From Spirochaetia bacterium UBA5763 (GTDB taxonomy: Bacteria > Spirochaetota > UBA4802 > UBA5550), in the NCBI GenBank assembly GCA_002418835.1, contig DIEX01000019.1, forward strand, positions 1-64,000: a DNA stretch of 64,000 nt, in the 5' to 3' direction. Below, in pieces: positions 52,277 through 61,606 of the stretch (position 1 is its first letter; the number at the start of each line of letters is the position of its first letter). Position numbers and translations under genes: made by a program. Below the pieces are notes generated by a model. It had not been told where the DNA came from and did not search any database. It saw only the letters and a program-made list of their open reading frames with translations.

Positions 52277-55270
52277 CTATTTGATTCTTTTGAATGCGAT
52301 CATCGCAATATCGTCATTAAGCTCGCTCACTGCTGTTTCAATAATTTTTTTACCTGTGAATTTTTCTATAGATTCTGCGATCCGTGTGATCATAACTTCA
52401 GGGTGTTTTCTGGCATATCCTTTCAGTTCATCGAATATTCTATCATCGCCGAACTGCTCCCTGCAGCTGTTCATTGCCTCGCTTGCTCCGTCTGTATATT
52501 GAAAGAAGAGGTCCCCCGGCGAGAGCTTTGTACTGCTGACTGTTATTGTCTCCATGAAGAAATCGTTGTCGTCCATACCTACAGGGAGCCCCCCGCCCGG
52601 AAGGATCTCCACTGAATCTTTCCTGTATCTGTAAACAGCAGGTTTAAGGTGACCTGCGGAGCAGTATTCGATTTCATTTGTATTGCGGTCAATTATCCCT
52701 GCAAAAAATGTTACAAAGATATGGGGAGGTGTTTCCATAAAGATCTGGCTGTTAAGCTCGGCGAGTATCTCCTTTAGATCTGTTTTACCACGTTTAATTA
52801 TTCCGTGAAGGTGAGCCCGTAGCATTGACATCACTATTGCCGGGCCCACTCCGTGATTTGATACATCCCCTATACAGAAGAAAATCCTGCTTTCATCAAG
52901 TTCTATGATATCGTAATAATCTCCCCCCACACCCTGCATTGATCTGTAGAATGTCCCTATGGAGTAATAACCCTCCAGTGTTGAGGGGATCTTTTCAGGG
53001 AGGAGGATCTTCTGTATCTCCCCTGCTGCCGCAATCTCCCCTTTCAGTTCCTCTTTCTCCCTGAGCCCCTGAATCATGGAATTCAGCGACACGCCGAGTT
53101 CTTCAATTTCATCAAGCCCCTTTGCAGGGAACACAACTGTGAGGTCTCCCCGGCCGGCAAGTGCTGTCTGTTTTATAATTTTTTTAATCCTCTTAACCAT
53201 GAAGCCCGCAAGAAGGTATATTAGAACAGCCGAAAGAAGGGCAATGATCGAAGAGTATAGAATCATCATATTTCTGTTGGATCTAATTCTGTTAACACCG
53301 TCAGTCTTGTCTATAAGCACAGCGTTGTAGCCTGTTATGCTGTTGCCCTTCAGATCGAATATGAGCCCACCCTCTGTATCAGCGGAGAAGATACCTATAT
53401 CTCCGGCTATGGGGGTACTGTCTATAAACCACATATACTCCTCGATTTCGCTTCTGCTGTAAGCAAGGATGCCATCACCGGCAAGTGGTGTGTTGTTTAT
53501 ACCGGTGACATTCTCCGGGAGCCCGGTTTCACTTTCACCTTTCATAACCCACTCCCTCAATGTACTAAAACGGGCGGATTCAATGAGCCTTCTACTGGAT
53601 GAGGCGAGGTATTCCCTGTATTCGCGGGGGTTATTCTTCTGTTTTAATATTGCAAAATCGATGATAGCTGCGTCCCTGACAAAGCGCATGGCATCGGCTG
53701 ATGAGAGCTTTTCTGACTGCCATATATCTTCGCGTGCCTGTTCCATATCGTATTTAAGTTTTTTAATTCTATCCCTGTTTTCATCAATGAGTGTCTGAAA
53801 GGATTCAATATCACCTGTGATTTCATCTTTTTTTTCAGGAGCAGTCTCTTTTTTAAGCTGCGCGATCCTTGCCTGCATCCTTTCAGTTTCAGAGATGCAG
53901 TTTTTTATCTGCTCTTTGTAGTACTCTGTAATCCGATCCATCTCGTCAGAGTATGGCGCCAGTTTTGCGAAAGCAGCTCCCCTCTCTTTCAGAAGCTTGT
54001 TGTAGCTGCCATAGAGTTCCCTGTATTCACTGTCTGTGCCGGGAACTGTTTTATTTTTCTTTAGAAACTCGAGCCTCTCTCTGAGCTTTGACCCCTGCCC
54101 GGCAATTAGAGCGGATATGCGGAGATCCTCCTTCAGATAAGGTACCCAGGCGCTGCCGTTCTCCCTGATGTCATCCGATATGAGCCTCAGCCTTTCATAA
54201 GTTGAAGGATTTTTGAATATGGGGAGATACTTCACGTGGTAGTGGTTTCCGCTTATGGCATAATCGTATTCTGTGGCGTAATCCTCATTCTTTGCGCGGT
54301 CCGGTGAAGAGAAGAATGAATACCTCTCCTTTATGTAATTTTTATCCTTGAGAAGCGGAGAGAATTTCACCAGCCCGTCACGTATGAGGCTCCCTGTATC
54401 ATAGTTTATATCACCCGCTGTGGTGAATGTTATTATCCTGATGTTGCTGCTGTCAGTGCCTGTTTCATTAAGAGAACTGAAAGTGTATTCATAAAAACTG
54501 TTCAGTATATTTCTGAACCTCTTTCCGGCGTAAGCCATGCGGCTCCTTTCGCGCTTCACCTTTGACATTATTGCTGCTTTTGTTTTCGGTGAACTCTCTC
54601 CCTCAATAGATTTTTCCAGTGCATCTATCCGGCGCTGATACCAGGCGATAACTCCGGCCTGTTTCTGAAGATCTTTAAACTCATTATCTGTTATGCGGCT
54701 GCCGTCTTTATGCCTCAGCTGTTCAGAGATCCTTTTTTCAATGGAGGCGATCTCCTTTTCCGGAAGGTATATGCTGTAATATGTATCGTACCCCTTACGG
54801 TAATAGTCATACCTGACATCCATGCCGAGTTTTTTGCCGAAACTTTTGAAAAGGTTACCCACTGAATCCTTTTTTCTGTACACGAAGTTTCTGTACTGTT
54901 TAAGGTCCTCCCGCTTCTCTTTTATGCGGAGCTTCATCTCTTCAATGAGGAGGATATTTGTCCGTATGCTCTCCATTGAGAGTGCTGCGGAATTTATATA
55001 CCTCAGAGAGATTTCTATTTCATTGTTAAAACTCTCTTCAAGTATGCGGCTCTGGTTTATGTAGTTGAAGAATGTTGCTGCTGCCAGTATAATTGAGACG
55101 AAAAGCGCGAAGAGAACGGAGAGCTTGATTCTTATACCCGGCATTGTTCTGCGGAGTGCCGGTCTTCTGCGTATAAAATCCGCTATGCTAAATCCTGATA
55201 TTTTTTTTATCAGCCGTTTTGGCCATGATGAGGCGGTTCCCGCCTGTTTCGTTTCTTTCATACGATACAT
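52277..55270 (-). CDS. Membrane SpoIIE-family (PP2C) phosphatase with large sensor region, 997 aa
   Basis: One membrane helix lies near residues 47-70, and a second near 675-695 (IIALLSAVLIYLLAGFMV). Between them are over 600 residues, largely coiled coil, likely periplasmic. A HAMP domain (about 695-750) is followed by a PP2C-type SpoIIE domain (765-995), with GVGGDYYDIIELDESRIFFCIGDVSNHGVGPAIVMSMLRAHL, SAGHLKPAVYR and NDDIAMIAFK holding the metal-binding Asp residues. Such enzymes dephosphorylate STAS proteins to release a sigma factor. It should act on the STAS protein encoded just upstream. Its start overlaps the HATPase gene by 83 bp; an ATG at 55261 is an alternative. Confidence 0.9.
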   Translation of the reverse strand: MYRMKETKQAGTASSWPKRLIKKISGFSIADFIRRRPALRRTMPGIRIKLSVLFALFVSIILAAATFFNYINQSRILEESFNNEIEISLRYINSAALSMESIRTNILLIEEMKLRIKEKREDLKQYRNFVYRKKDSVGNLFKSFGKKLGMDVRYDYYRKGYDTYYSIYLPEKEIASIEKRISEQLRHKDGSRITDNEFKDLQKQAGVIAWYQRRIDALEKSIEGESSPKTKAAIMSKVKRERSRMAYAGKRFRNILNSFYEYTFSSLNETGTDSSNIRIITFTTAGDINYDTGSLIRDGLVKFSPLLKDKNYIKERYSFFSSPDRAKNEDYATEYDYAISGNHYHVKYLPIFKNPSTYERLRLISDDIRENGSAWVPYLKEDLRISALIAGQGSKLRERLEFLKKNKTVPGTDSEYRELYGSYNKLLKERGAAFAKLAPYSDEMDRITEYYKEQIKNCISETERMQARIAQLKKETAPEKKDEITGDIESFQTLIDENRDRIKKLKYDMEQAREDIWQSEKLSSADAMRFVRDAAIIDFAILKQKNNPREYREYLASSSRRLIESARFSTLREWVMKGESETGLPENVTGINNTPLAGDGILAYSRSEIEEYMWFIDSTPIAGDIGIFSADTEGGLIFDLKGNSITGYNAVLIDKTDGVNRIRSNRNMMILYSSIIALLSAVLIYLLAGFMVKRIKKIIKQTALAGRGDLTVVFPAKGLDEIEELGVSLNSMIQGLREKEELKGEIAAAGEIQKILLPEKIPSTLEGYYSIGTFYRSMQGVGGDYYDIIELDESRIFFCIGDVSNHGVGPAIVMSMLRAHLHGIIKRGKTDLKEILAELNSQIFMETPPHIFVTFFAGIIDRNTNEIEYCSAGHLKPAVYRYRKDSVEILPGGGLPVGMDDNDFFMETITVSSTKLSPGDLFFQYTDGASEAMNSCREQFGDDRIFDELKGYARKHPEVMITRIAESIEKFTGKKIIETAVSELNDDIAMIAFKRIK

Positions 55271-55616
55271 CCATTATTTTTTTATATATATCAACGCCAA
55301 GTCCGCCGTGTTTCCCTGTGTCAAAATATGTATCCATGTCCGGAGAGGGGAGTTCAAGGGGGTTGAACCAGGGGGCATAGTCTGTTATTGTAAATTTGAG
55401 GGAGGAACCGTCTGATTCCATATCAATGATTATCTCCCCGGAATTATCTCTTTTGTAGCCGTGAATAATTATATTGGCCAGGGCCTCATCAATTGCAAGG
55501 ATAATCCGCGTTCTCTCATTGCTGTCAACATCGCTGCCCACAAAATCAGTAATGGCTTTTCTCACCATGTGAAGATCAGATGTATCAGCCTTTATAGTTA
55601 AGCTTGACTTTTTCAA
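55188..55616 (-). CDS. RsbW/SpoIIAB-like anti-sigma kinase (HATPase), 142 aa
   Basis: This is a single GHKL-type ATPase domain. The N-box is DEALANIIIHGY (about 46-57), and ITDYAPWFNP and GKHGGLGVDIYKKIMD give the ATP-lid area. Proteins of this kind bind and phosphorylate STAS partners or sequester a sigma factor. The gene follows the STAS gene by 11 bp and overlaps the SpoIIE gene by 83 bp, so the three form one operon. Which sigma factor, if any, it controls is unknown. In spirochaetes similar modules may control other outputs. Confidence 0.9.
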   Translation of the reverse strand: MKKSSLTIKADTSDLHMVRKAITDFVGSDVDSNERTRIILAIDEALANIIIHGYKRDNSGEIIIDMESDGSSLKFTITDYAPWFNPLELPSPDMDTYFDTGKHGGLGVDIYKKIMDVSYERNETGGNRLIMAKTADKKNIRI

Positions 55617-55627
55617 GGCAGGGCCGT

Positions 55628-55975
55628 TTAAACATCTTTTTTGGCGGAATCTATATTTTTTCTCACAGGAACTTTTCTTGTGAAATACATCACCTCAAGA
55701 GTGTCATTAACGGAGGGTGTCGCGCATGCTATGGACATCTTCCCCCCTTTCCCCTTGAGAGAATTAAGGGCAGCATTTAAAAGTCCGATCCCTGCTGATG
55801 ATATATAATTAAGCGATGAAAAATCGAAGACTATGCGGATGTTGCCCGAGGCAATATTTTTCTCTATGGCCTCTTTGAACTGAGGAGCTGTATGCGCGTC
55901 AATATCTCCGGATGGAGTTATTACGCATATCCCGTCATTTACAGATTCGCTTATCTTAAGAAGTGCTTCACCCAT
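55628..55975 (-). CDS. STAS-domain anti-sigma factor antagonist, 115 aa
   Basis: This is a single STAS domain with the segment DFSSLNYISSAGIGLLNAAL (about 50-69). Ser58 or Ser59 is the likely phosphoacceptor for the kinase encoded next door. An N-terminal ITPSGDIDAHTAPQFKEAI is typical. The last residues (KKDV) are charged. The start codon overlaps the stop of the upstream gene by one base (TAATG), which suggests coupling. It should be dephosphorylated by the SpoIIE phosphatase of the operon. Confidence 0.92.
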   Translation of the reverse strand: MGEALLKISESVNDGICVITPSGDIDAHTAPQFKEAIEKNIASGNIRIVFDFSSLNYISSAGIGLLNAALNSLKGKGGKMSIACATPSVNDTLEVMYFTRKVPVRKNIDSAKKDV

Positions 55976-56898
55976 TACTGCCCCCTCGATTCTTTTTTCA
56001 GTTCCTTCCAGAGATCTTTCTCTGTTATTATTTTGTAAAGTATCCTTTCAAGCCTGTCAATATCATAGAAGTGTTTTGCTGATGAATCCCCTTCAAATAT
56101 ATAGCCGTATTTTCGAATTGCCTGTATTGTTGTCCTTATCTCTCCGCTGTGTACAGATTTTCTGATTCTGTAGTACAGGTCAATTGCCATGGTGTTTTTC
56201 AGATCTGTATCAAATCCCGGTTCACGCTTTGTCATGGCATCAATGAGTTTCTCAACATCACCTCTTGCATAATCATCGTTGTCGCTGTATTGAATTATAT
56301 ATGTTGAGAGGAGTTTCATACACTTGGGGATGTTCTGATATTTACTGGCAATCTGGATATTGTTATAGAGCCGTTTAATTTCGCTGTCCAGCTTTATCTT
56401 TCCGCCGCCGCTGCTGAGCCTGACAGGCACAAAGGCTGTGAGGATCTCGTCTTTTTTCGCGGAGGCAACAGCCTCTGTAAAGAGCTTTTCATTATTTTCG
56501 CTGTTCATCTTCATGAATTCATTAAGAGGGGGCATAATTATATCAGTGAATTCTATTGATTCACTGCTGAGAGAAACTCTCTGATCCCACTGTATCTTCT
56601 CAAGAAAGAAAATTGAACTGTTCCCCAGAGCGGAAAGCCCCTCTGCCATTGAATAACAGATAAGCCTTTTGCACTGCGGCGCTATGGTATGTATAAAGGA
56701 GGGGTCTCTCTCCTGCTCCTTCATCCTTTCAATGAGTTTTACTGTACTCTGCCTGCTTGTGTCATTATACCAGCCGGCTTCGTAAAGAGGGTCGAAGAGA
56801 TATTTTCTGAAGTTATTTTTTCCGTTTAATGCCAGTATCCTGATGTTTTTCACCATCTCCAGCACGTATCCGGTACGGGTTTTAACTTTTTCTTCCAT
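55975..56898 (-). CDS. Hypothetical protein heading the partner-switching operon, 307 aa
   Basis: No family was recognised. The protein is soluble and mostly helical, with no signal peptide. HEAT- or TPR-like helix pairs seem present in the second half (IASKYQNIPKCMKLLSTYIIQYSDNDDYARGDVEKLIDAM). Its gene overlaps the STAS gene by one base and is first in the operon STAS-HATPase-SpoIIE. It may be the input sensor or the regulated partner, an inference from position only. The start at 56898 has no strong ribosome site in view. Confidence 0.8.
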   Translation of the reverse strand: MEEKVKTRTGYVLEMVKNIRILALNGKNNFRKYLFDPLYEAGWYNDTSRQSTVKLIERMKEQERDPSFIHTIAPQCKRLICYSMAEGLSALGNSSIFFLEKIQWDQRVSLSSESIEFTDIIMPPLNEFMKMNSENNEKLFTEAVASAKKDEILTAFVPVRLSSGGGKIKLDSEIKRLYNNIQIASKYQNIPKCMKLLSTYIIQYSDNDDYARGDVEKLIDAMTKREPGFDTDLKNTMAIDLYYRIRKSVHSGEIRTTIQAIRKYGYIFEGDSSAKHFYDIDRLERILYKIITEKDLWKELKKESRGQ

Positions 56899-57081
56899 GT
56901 TACCTGTTAACTTTCACTGACATTATAATACGACTCAGAATGACAAACGCAAATGGACTTATGGAAACTGGAACATTAAAGCTGTATTTAAAATATGATG
57001 ATTCTATTTAATAAAATGTCAACATTAATTAAGTCTGCCCGGGCTTTCAATATTGAATCTATCCAAATGCCCCCACCCCCT

Positions 57082-57125
57082 GACCCCCTCTCCCGTTTTG
57101 AAGATTGGAAGGGGAGAGGGGTGAG
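57082..57125. repeat. Palindromic intergenic repeat
   Basis: GACCCCCTCTCCC pairs with GGGGAGAGGGGTGAGTC-type sequence around a 17-base loop. The motif resembles widespread dispersed CCCTCTCCC/GGGAGAGGG elements. It sits in the 303-bp gap (56899-57201) that separates divergent genes and otherwise holds no ORF. Confidence 0.6.
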
Positions 57126-57201
57126 TCCTGATTTTTTCAGATTGTATATCACTTGACAATAAAGAGATAAAAATTATTCAGAAGATGAATACGGAGGTTT
57201 T

Positions 57202-57738
57202 ATGAAATTTCTTTTCGAGTTTTTCCCTATAATTCTTTTTTTCGCGGCATTCAAATTTAAGGGTATTTTCTTCGCAACTGCTGTTGCCATAGCAGCAAGT
57301 ATTATTCAGATCGGTTTTTCATACATAAAGAATAAAAAAGTGGAAAAGCCTATGATCATAAGCCTTGTGATTATAGTGATATTCGGAGGAGCCACACTCC
57401 TTCTCCATGACGAGACATTCATAAAATGGAAGCCCACAATCCTTTATGCTGTTTTCAGCGCGGCTCTTGTATTATCACGGCTGTTATTCGGGAAAAACCT
57501 GATTAAGGCAATGCTTGCAGGGAAGATGACTGCACCTGACCGTGTATGGGAATGGATTAATTACAGCTGGGCAGGTTTTTTTGCTGTTGTGGGGGCGCTG
57601 AATATATACGTCGCGTTTAATTTCCCCACTGAGACATGGGTGAATTTCAAACTCTTCGGAATCATGGGGCTTATGTTTCTTTTTGTTATTATACAGAGCA
57701 TTTTTTTATCCCGTTATATAGAGGAGAACGCGGAGTAG
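57202..57738 (+). CDS. yciB: YciB/IspZ-family inner-membrane protein, 178 aa
   Basis: Five or six membrane helices and the family landmarks FEFFPIILFFAAFKFKGIF at the start, WKPTILY (about 73-79), a run ending LSRLLFGKNLIK, and WEWINYSWAGFFAVVGALNIYVAFNFPTETWVNFKLFG identify YciB (septation-associated protein A). Family members act in cell-envelope maintenance and interact with divisome and elongasome proteins in E. coli; the molecular role is unresolved. The length matches. It stands alone. Confidence 0.92.
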   Translation: MKFLFEFFPIILFFAAFKFKGIFFATAVAIAASIIQIGFSYIKNKKVEKPMIISLVIIVIFGGATLLLHDETFIKWKPTILYAVFSAALVLSRLLFGKNLIKAMLAGKMTAPDRVWEWINYSWAGFFAVVGALNIYVAFNFPTETWVNFKLFGIMGLMFLFVIIQSIFLSRYIEENAE

Positions 57739-57850
57739 GGTTTTTTTATCCCGATCAGGTGCCGCGTCGCGAAGTTTATCCTGAGCCTGTCGAAGGGCTC
57801 CCCGCAATGATAAATAGATAGCTCTTCCGGTTGCTGTAAATTCATTATAC

Positions 57851-57993
57851 TATAGCATTTTACGAAATAATCAGGACTTCGTCATTCCGGTTTTGTCGCA
57901 GACAAATACCGGAATCGCATAGATTAATAGTATGAGATTCCTGCCTTCGCAGGAATGACAAAGTCGGTTCTAATTCAATCGTAAACTGCTATA
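57851..57993. repeat. MITE-like element, copy D
   Basis: TATAGCATTTTACGA at the left is the inverse of TCGTAAACTGCTATA at the right, with 14 of 15 bases matching. CGTCATTCCGG and AGGAATGACAAAG pair inside. Only 143 bp long and free of coding sequence. TA at both ends is consistent with TA target duplication. It lies in the 370-bp gap before the histidine kinase gene, along with a CCTGAGCCTGTCGAAGG repeat near 57780. Confidence 0.75.
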
Positions 57994-58108
57994 GTGCAAA
58001 GTCAAAAGCCCTCCCGCATATCCCCTGCCGAAATTATTGCATATTTCTGAATAAAGTATTATCTTATATAAAATCTTCGTGCATGCACTGAAGATTCAGA
58101 TAATAGCT

Positions 58109-60631
58109 ATGAAAAAAGACAGCTGGAAAAAATACTTCAGGTCAGATGAACAGATTATGGATGTCATCGACTTTCTCCCTGATGCCACTATGGTTATTGA
58201 TGCCGGGGGGAGGGTGGTTATATGGAACCAGGCGATGGAGGAGCTTACAGGTATTAAATCTGAGGATATTATTGGGAAGGGTGATTATGAATACTCTATC
58301 CCTTTTTATAAAGAGAGAAGGCCGATCCTTGCAGACCTGGTGCTTGCAGCTGATAACAGTATTGAACATATCTATCCTTCTTTTATAAGAAAAGGCGACA
58401 CTGTTTACGGAGAGAGCCATGTGCCTGGAATCCGCGAGGGGGGCGCTTTTCTCTGGGGAGTTGTTAAACCTCTGCACGGAAGAAATGGGGAAATAACAGG
58501 AGTCATAGAATCGATCCGCGACATTACTGATCTCAAAGAAACCTCTGAAACAATCAGAAAGCAGAGGGAGGAACTGTTAAAGACCAATGAACTTCTTCAG
58601 TTCTCTGAAGAGAAATTCTCAAAAGCATTCCGCGCAAGCCCTATGGTTATTTCTATCTCTACAATTTCTGAAGGGAGATATATTGATATCAGTGACAGCT
58701 TTTATGAAGCAACGGGCTACACAAGGGAAGAGGTTGTAGGGCATACGGCATTCGAACTGAATATATGGGCTGACCTTTCCGACAGGGAGAGGATTCTCCA
58801 GGAGATGAAGACAAAAGGCCGTGTGCGGGATCTTGAGATGCGGTTTCGCGGTAAGGATGGAGAGATACGCATCAAGCTTTTTTCTGCTGATATTATTGTT
58901 ATCCAGGGGGAACAATATCTCCTTGCTGTTAATGCTGATATAACTGAAAGAAAGAGGTCGGAGGAGACCATACGTAAACAGAAAGATGCACTTGAACGTG
59001 TTAACAGTGCTCTTACCGATACACTCAGTGAAATGAATAAGGCCAGGCTCCGCCTTGAAGAAACACAAAGCGAGCTTATTGCTTCCAATGAAAGACTGAA
59101 AATATCAGAGGAGAAGTTTTCCAAAACAGTTCACCTCGGCCCTGTAATAATAACATTGAGCAGGGTTGATGACGGCAGATATGTTGAAGTGAGCGATTAT
59201 TTTCTCAAGCTTACCGGCTATACAAGGGAGGAGGTTATTGGCCATACCTCTGCTGAACTGAATATATGGGGGAGCATGGCTGACCGTGATAAGGTAATGT
59301 CAATGCTCAAAAATGACGGAGTTGTGCGGGAGCTTGATATTTTATTCCGTTCACGGGGTGGAGATATATATACCATGCGTTACTCCGCTGAAGTAGTTAC
59401 AATAGCCGGGGAGCTTCACCTGATCAGTGTAGCTGTTGATATAACAGAGAGGCTCAGGGCTGAAAAAGAGAAGGAGTCCATGGAACAGCAGCTTGCGCAG
59501 TCGCAAAAGATGGAGACAGTGGGGAGGCTGGCAGGGGGGATTGCTCATGACTTCAATAATCTCCTCACCGCAATTATGGGGAATGTTGAAATATGCCTGA
59601 TGAAGTCAGGCGCAGATAACCCCTGCTTCCATAATCTTGAGACAATAAAAAAAGCCTCTGAAAGCGCAGCTGATCTTACAAAAAGGATACTGACATTCTC
59701 CCGTAAACAGATTATTGAACTGAAGGCGCTGAACCTCAATGCAATGCTTGAACAGATGCAGAGACTCCTTGAACGCCTTATCGGTGAAGATATAAAACTT
59801 GAAACAGTTCCTGCTGCGGGAAAGGGTGAAATACTTGCAGACACCGGGCAGATCGAACAGATACTTGTGAACCTCTCTGTCAATGCGCGGGATGCCATGC
59901 CGCAGGGTGGCAAGCTTACCCTTGAAACAGCCAATGTAACACTTGACGAACACTACTGCAGAAACCACGCTTATGCTGCTCCCGGTGAATATGTGATGCT
60001 TTCTGTAAGCGATACAGGTACAGGGATGTCTGATGAAGTTAAGAAACATCTCTTTGAACCTTTCTTTACCACAAAACCTAAGGGGCGCGGCACAGGGCTT
60101 GGCCTCTCAATGGTGTATGGTGCAGTGAGGCAGAATAAAGGGACCATTGAAGTTTATTCTGTTGAAGGTAAGGGTACCAGCTTTAAGATGTATTTCCCCC
60201 TTTCAGGTTGTGAAAAGGTTGCTGAAGATGGTATATGCGAGGATGAGAACCCGGCCCGCGGACATGAGACTCTGCTCATTGTTGAGGATAGTCCCCTGGT
60301 ACTGGACTTTTCAGTAAACATGCTGGAGGAGGCCGGTTATAGGGTTCTGGAAGCGGAGAGCGGAGAGGAGGGGGTTAAATCATCTGCTTTATATAAAGAG
60401 GAGATCGATCTGCTGATCACGGATGTTGTGCTTCCAGGGATAAACGGCAAGGTCCTTGCTGAGGAAATTCAAAAGCAGAGGCCGGGCATTAAGGTTCTTT
60501 ATACCTCCGGTTATACAGAGAATTTTATAGTTCAGCAGGACCTCGCGAAGAAAGGTGTCAGTTTCATAGGTAAACCATATTCCGCTCATTCATTTCTAAA
60601 GAAGATCAGAGCGATACTTGACTCTGATTAA
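58109..60631 (+). CDS. Hybrid sensor histidine kinase with three PAS domains, 840 aa
   Basis: Three PAS domains lie in order (about 10-150, 165-300 and 340-470). The second and third are closely related (GRY(I/V)(D/E)(I/V)SD, TREEV(V/I)GHT in both), so an internal duplication is likely. HisKA then shows RLAGGIAHDFNNLLTA with the phosphoacceptor His, followed by the HATPase (GTGMSDEVKKHLFEPFFTTKPKGRGTGLGLSMVYG). A C-terminal receiver domain has LLIVEDSP and phosphoacceptor Asp in LLITDVVLPGING. No membrane helix is present, so it senses a cytoplasmic signal. The ATG at 58109 is preferred to a GTG 30 bases earlier. Confidence 0.93.
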   Translation: MKKDSWKKYFRSDEQIMDVIDFLPDATMVIDAGGRVVIWNQAMEELTGIKSEDIIGKGDYEYSIPFYKERRPILADLVLAADNSIEHIYPSFIRKGDTVYGESHVPGIREGGAFLWGVVKPLHGRNGEITGVIESIRDITDLKETSETIRKQREELLKTNELLQFSEEKFSKAFRASPMVISISTISEGRYIDISDSFYEATGYTREEVVGHTAFELNIWADLSDRERILQEMKTKGRVRDLEMRFRGKDGEIRIKLFSADIIVIQGEQYLLAVNADITERKRSEETIRKQKDALERVNSALTDTLSEMNKARLRLEETQSELIASNERLKISEEKFSKTVHLGPVIITLSRVDDGRYVEVSDYFLKLTGYTREEVIGHTSAELNIWGSMADRDKVMSMLKNDGVVRELDILFRSRGGDIYTMRYSAEVVTIAGELHLISVAVDITERLRAEKEKESMEQQLAQSQKMETVGRLAGGIAHDFNNLLTAIMGNVEICLMKSGADNPCFHNLETIKKASESAADLTKRILTFSRKQIIELKALNLNAMLEQMQRLLERLIGEDIKLETVPAAGKGEILADTGQIEQILVNLSVNARDAMPQGGKLTLETANVTLDEHYCRNHAYAAPGEYVMLSVSDTGTGMSDEVKKHLFEPFFTTKPKGRGTGLGLSMVYGAVRQNKGTIEVYSVEGKGTSFKMYFPLSGCEKVAEDGICEDENPARGHETLLIVEDSPLVLDFSVNMLEEAGYRVLEAESGEEGVKSSALYKEEIDLLITDVVLPGINGKVLAEEIQKQRPGIKVLYTSGYTENFIVQQDLAKKGVSFIGKPYSAHSFLKKIRAILDSD

Positions 60632-60674
60632 AAATTTCCTTGCACTAAAATAACTGCGTGCAAGAGTTGCCTTT

Positions 60675-61580
60675 ATGAATTTAATCGATAATAAACAGAT
60701 ACAGAAAATAGCTGACAACATCTACCTAATAGAGGCACCGGAGAAGGGGCAGTTCCCCTATTGCCACGGATTTCTCTTCACCGGTGATGAGAATATACTT
60801 CTCGACGCGGGGGCTGACGAAAATCTGATGCTCTGCATCGATAAAGAGATCGGTATTGATAAGCTTATAATCTCGCATTCACATCCCGACCATATCAGGA
60901 GGTGGAAGGTGCTCTCTCACCGGGAACTGCTGCTCCCTGCTGAAACACCGGCCTCTGTGTTTAATATAGAAACTCTTGGTGAGCGGTACGTGGGGCCCGG
61001 GGAGAGAGGGGCACGCTGGGTGGAGGTTATCGGAAAATGGCTCGGCATTGAGGCATTCAGGGAGCCTGATGCACGTTTCAGCAGCGGAGATATTATTGAA
61101 AACGGAACATCACGCATCGAGGCGATTCACGCTCCGGGGCACCTTGATGATCACTACTGTTTTTTCGAGCACAACACGGGGACCCTCTTTTCCACAGACA
61201 TAGACTTCACAGGGTTCGGCCCATGGTACGGTAATCCCGAAGGTAAAATCAGGCCATTCATCGAAAGTGTGAGAAGGGTTATGGCTCTCCCTTATAAACG
61301 TGTCTGTTCATCTCACAAGCCTGTGCATGAGGGGAACGCGGCAGGGCGCTTTGAGGCGTTTCTTTCAGCTTTTCACCGTCAGAGGAACGAAGTCCTTGCA
61401 TCTCTTAACTCGGGGAAAACAGTTGCTGAACTTGTTGCAGTGTCCCCTTTCTATAAGAACAGGTTTTTTGATTTAAAAATTCAGGCTTACTTCGAAGAGC
61501 ACATGATCGCTGAAAACCTTGCCATTCTTGTTGAAGATGGAGATGTGCGTGAGGATGGGGGAGTCTATTACCCTGCCTGA
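60675..61580 (+). CDS. Metallo-beta-lactamase-fold hydrolase, 301 aa
   Basis: The metal-binding motif HSHPDH (68-73) and later Gly-His (APGHLDDHY, about 155) and CSSHKP residues, with DIDFTGFGPWYG (about 176-187), match this family. Members hydrolyse thioesters, lactones, esters or phosphoesters using two zinc or iron ions. The domain fills most of the protein, and no extra domain was seen. The C-terminal helices (260-300) may cover the active site. The gene follows the histidine kinase gene by 43 bp, so a common transcript is possible. The substrate is unknown. Confidence 0.92.
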   Translation: MNLIDNKQIQKIADNIYLIEAPEKGQFPYCHGFLFTGDENILLDAGADENLMLCIDKEIGIDKLIISHSHPDHIRRWKVLSHRELLLPAETPASVFNIETLGERYVGPGERGARWVEVIGKWLGIEAFREPDARFSSGDIIENGTSRIEAIHAPGHLDDHYCFFEHNTGTLFSTDIDFTGFGPWYGNPEGKIRPFIESVRRVMALPYKRVCSSHKPVHEGNAAGRFEAFLSAFHRQRNEVLASLNSGKTVAELVAVSPFYKNRFFDLKIQAYFEEHMIAENLAILVEDGDVREDGGVYYPA

Positions 61581-61606
61581 AGCGCTCACCGTTTGTCCTG
61601 TGAATG

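Noticed and set aside
52271..52615. Plus-strand ORF over the end of the SpoIIE gene
   Set aside because: Shadow frame: the minus strand carries PP2C motifs there.
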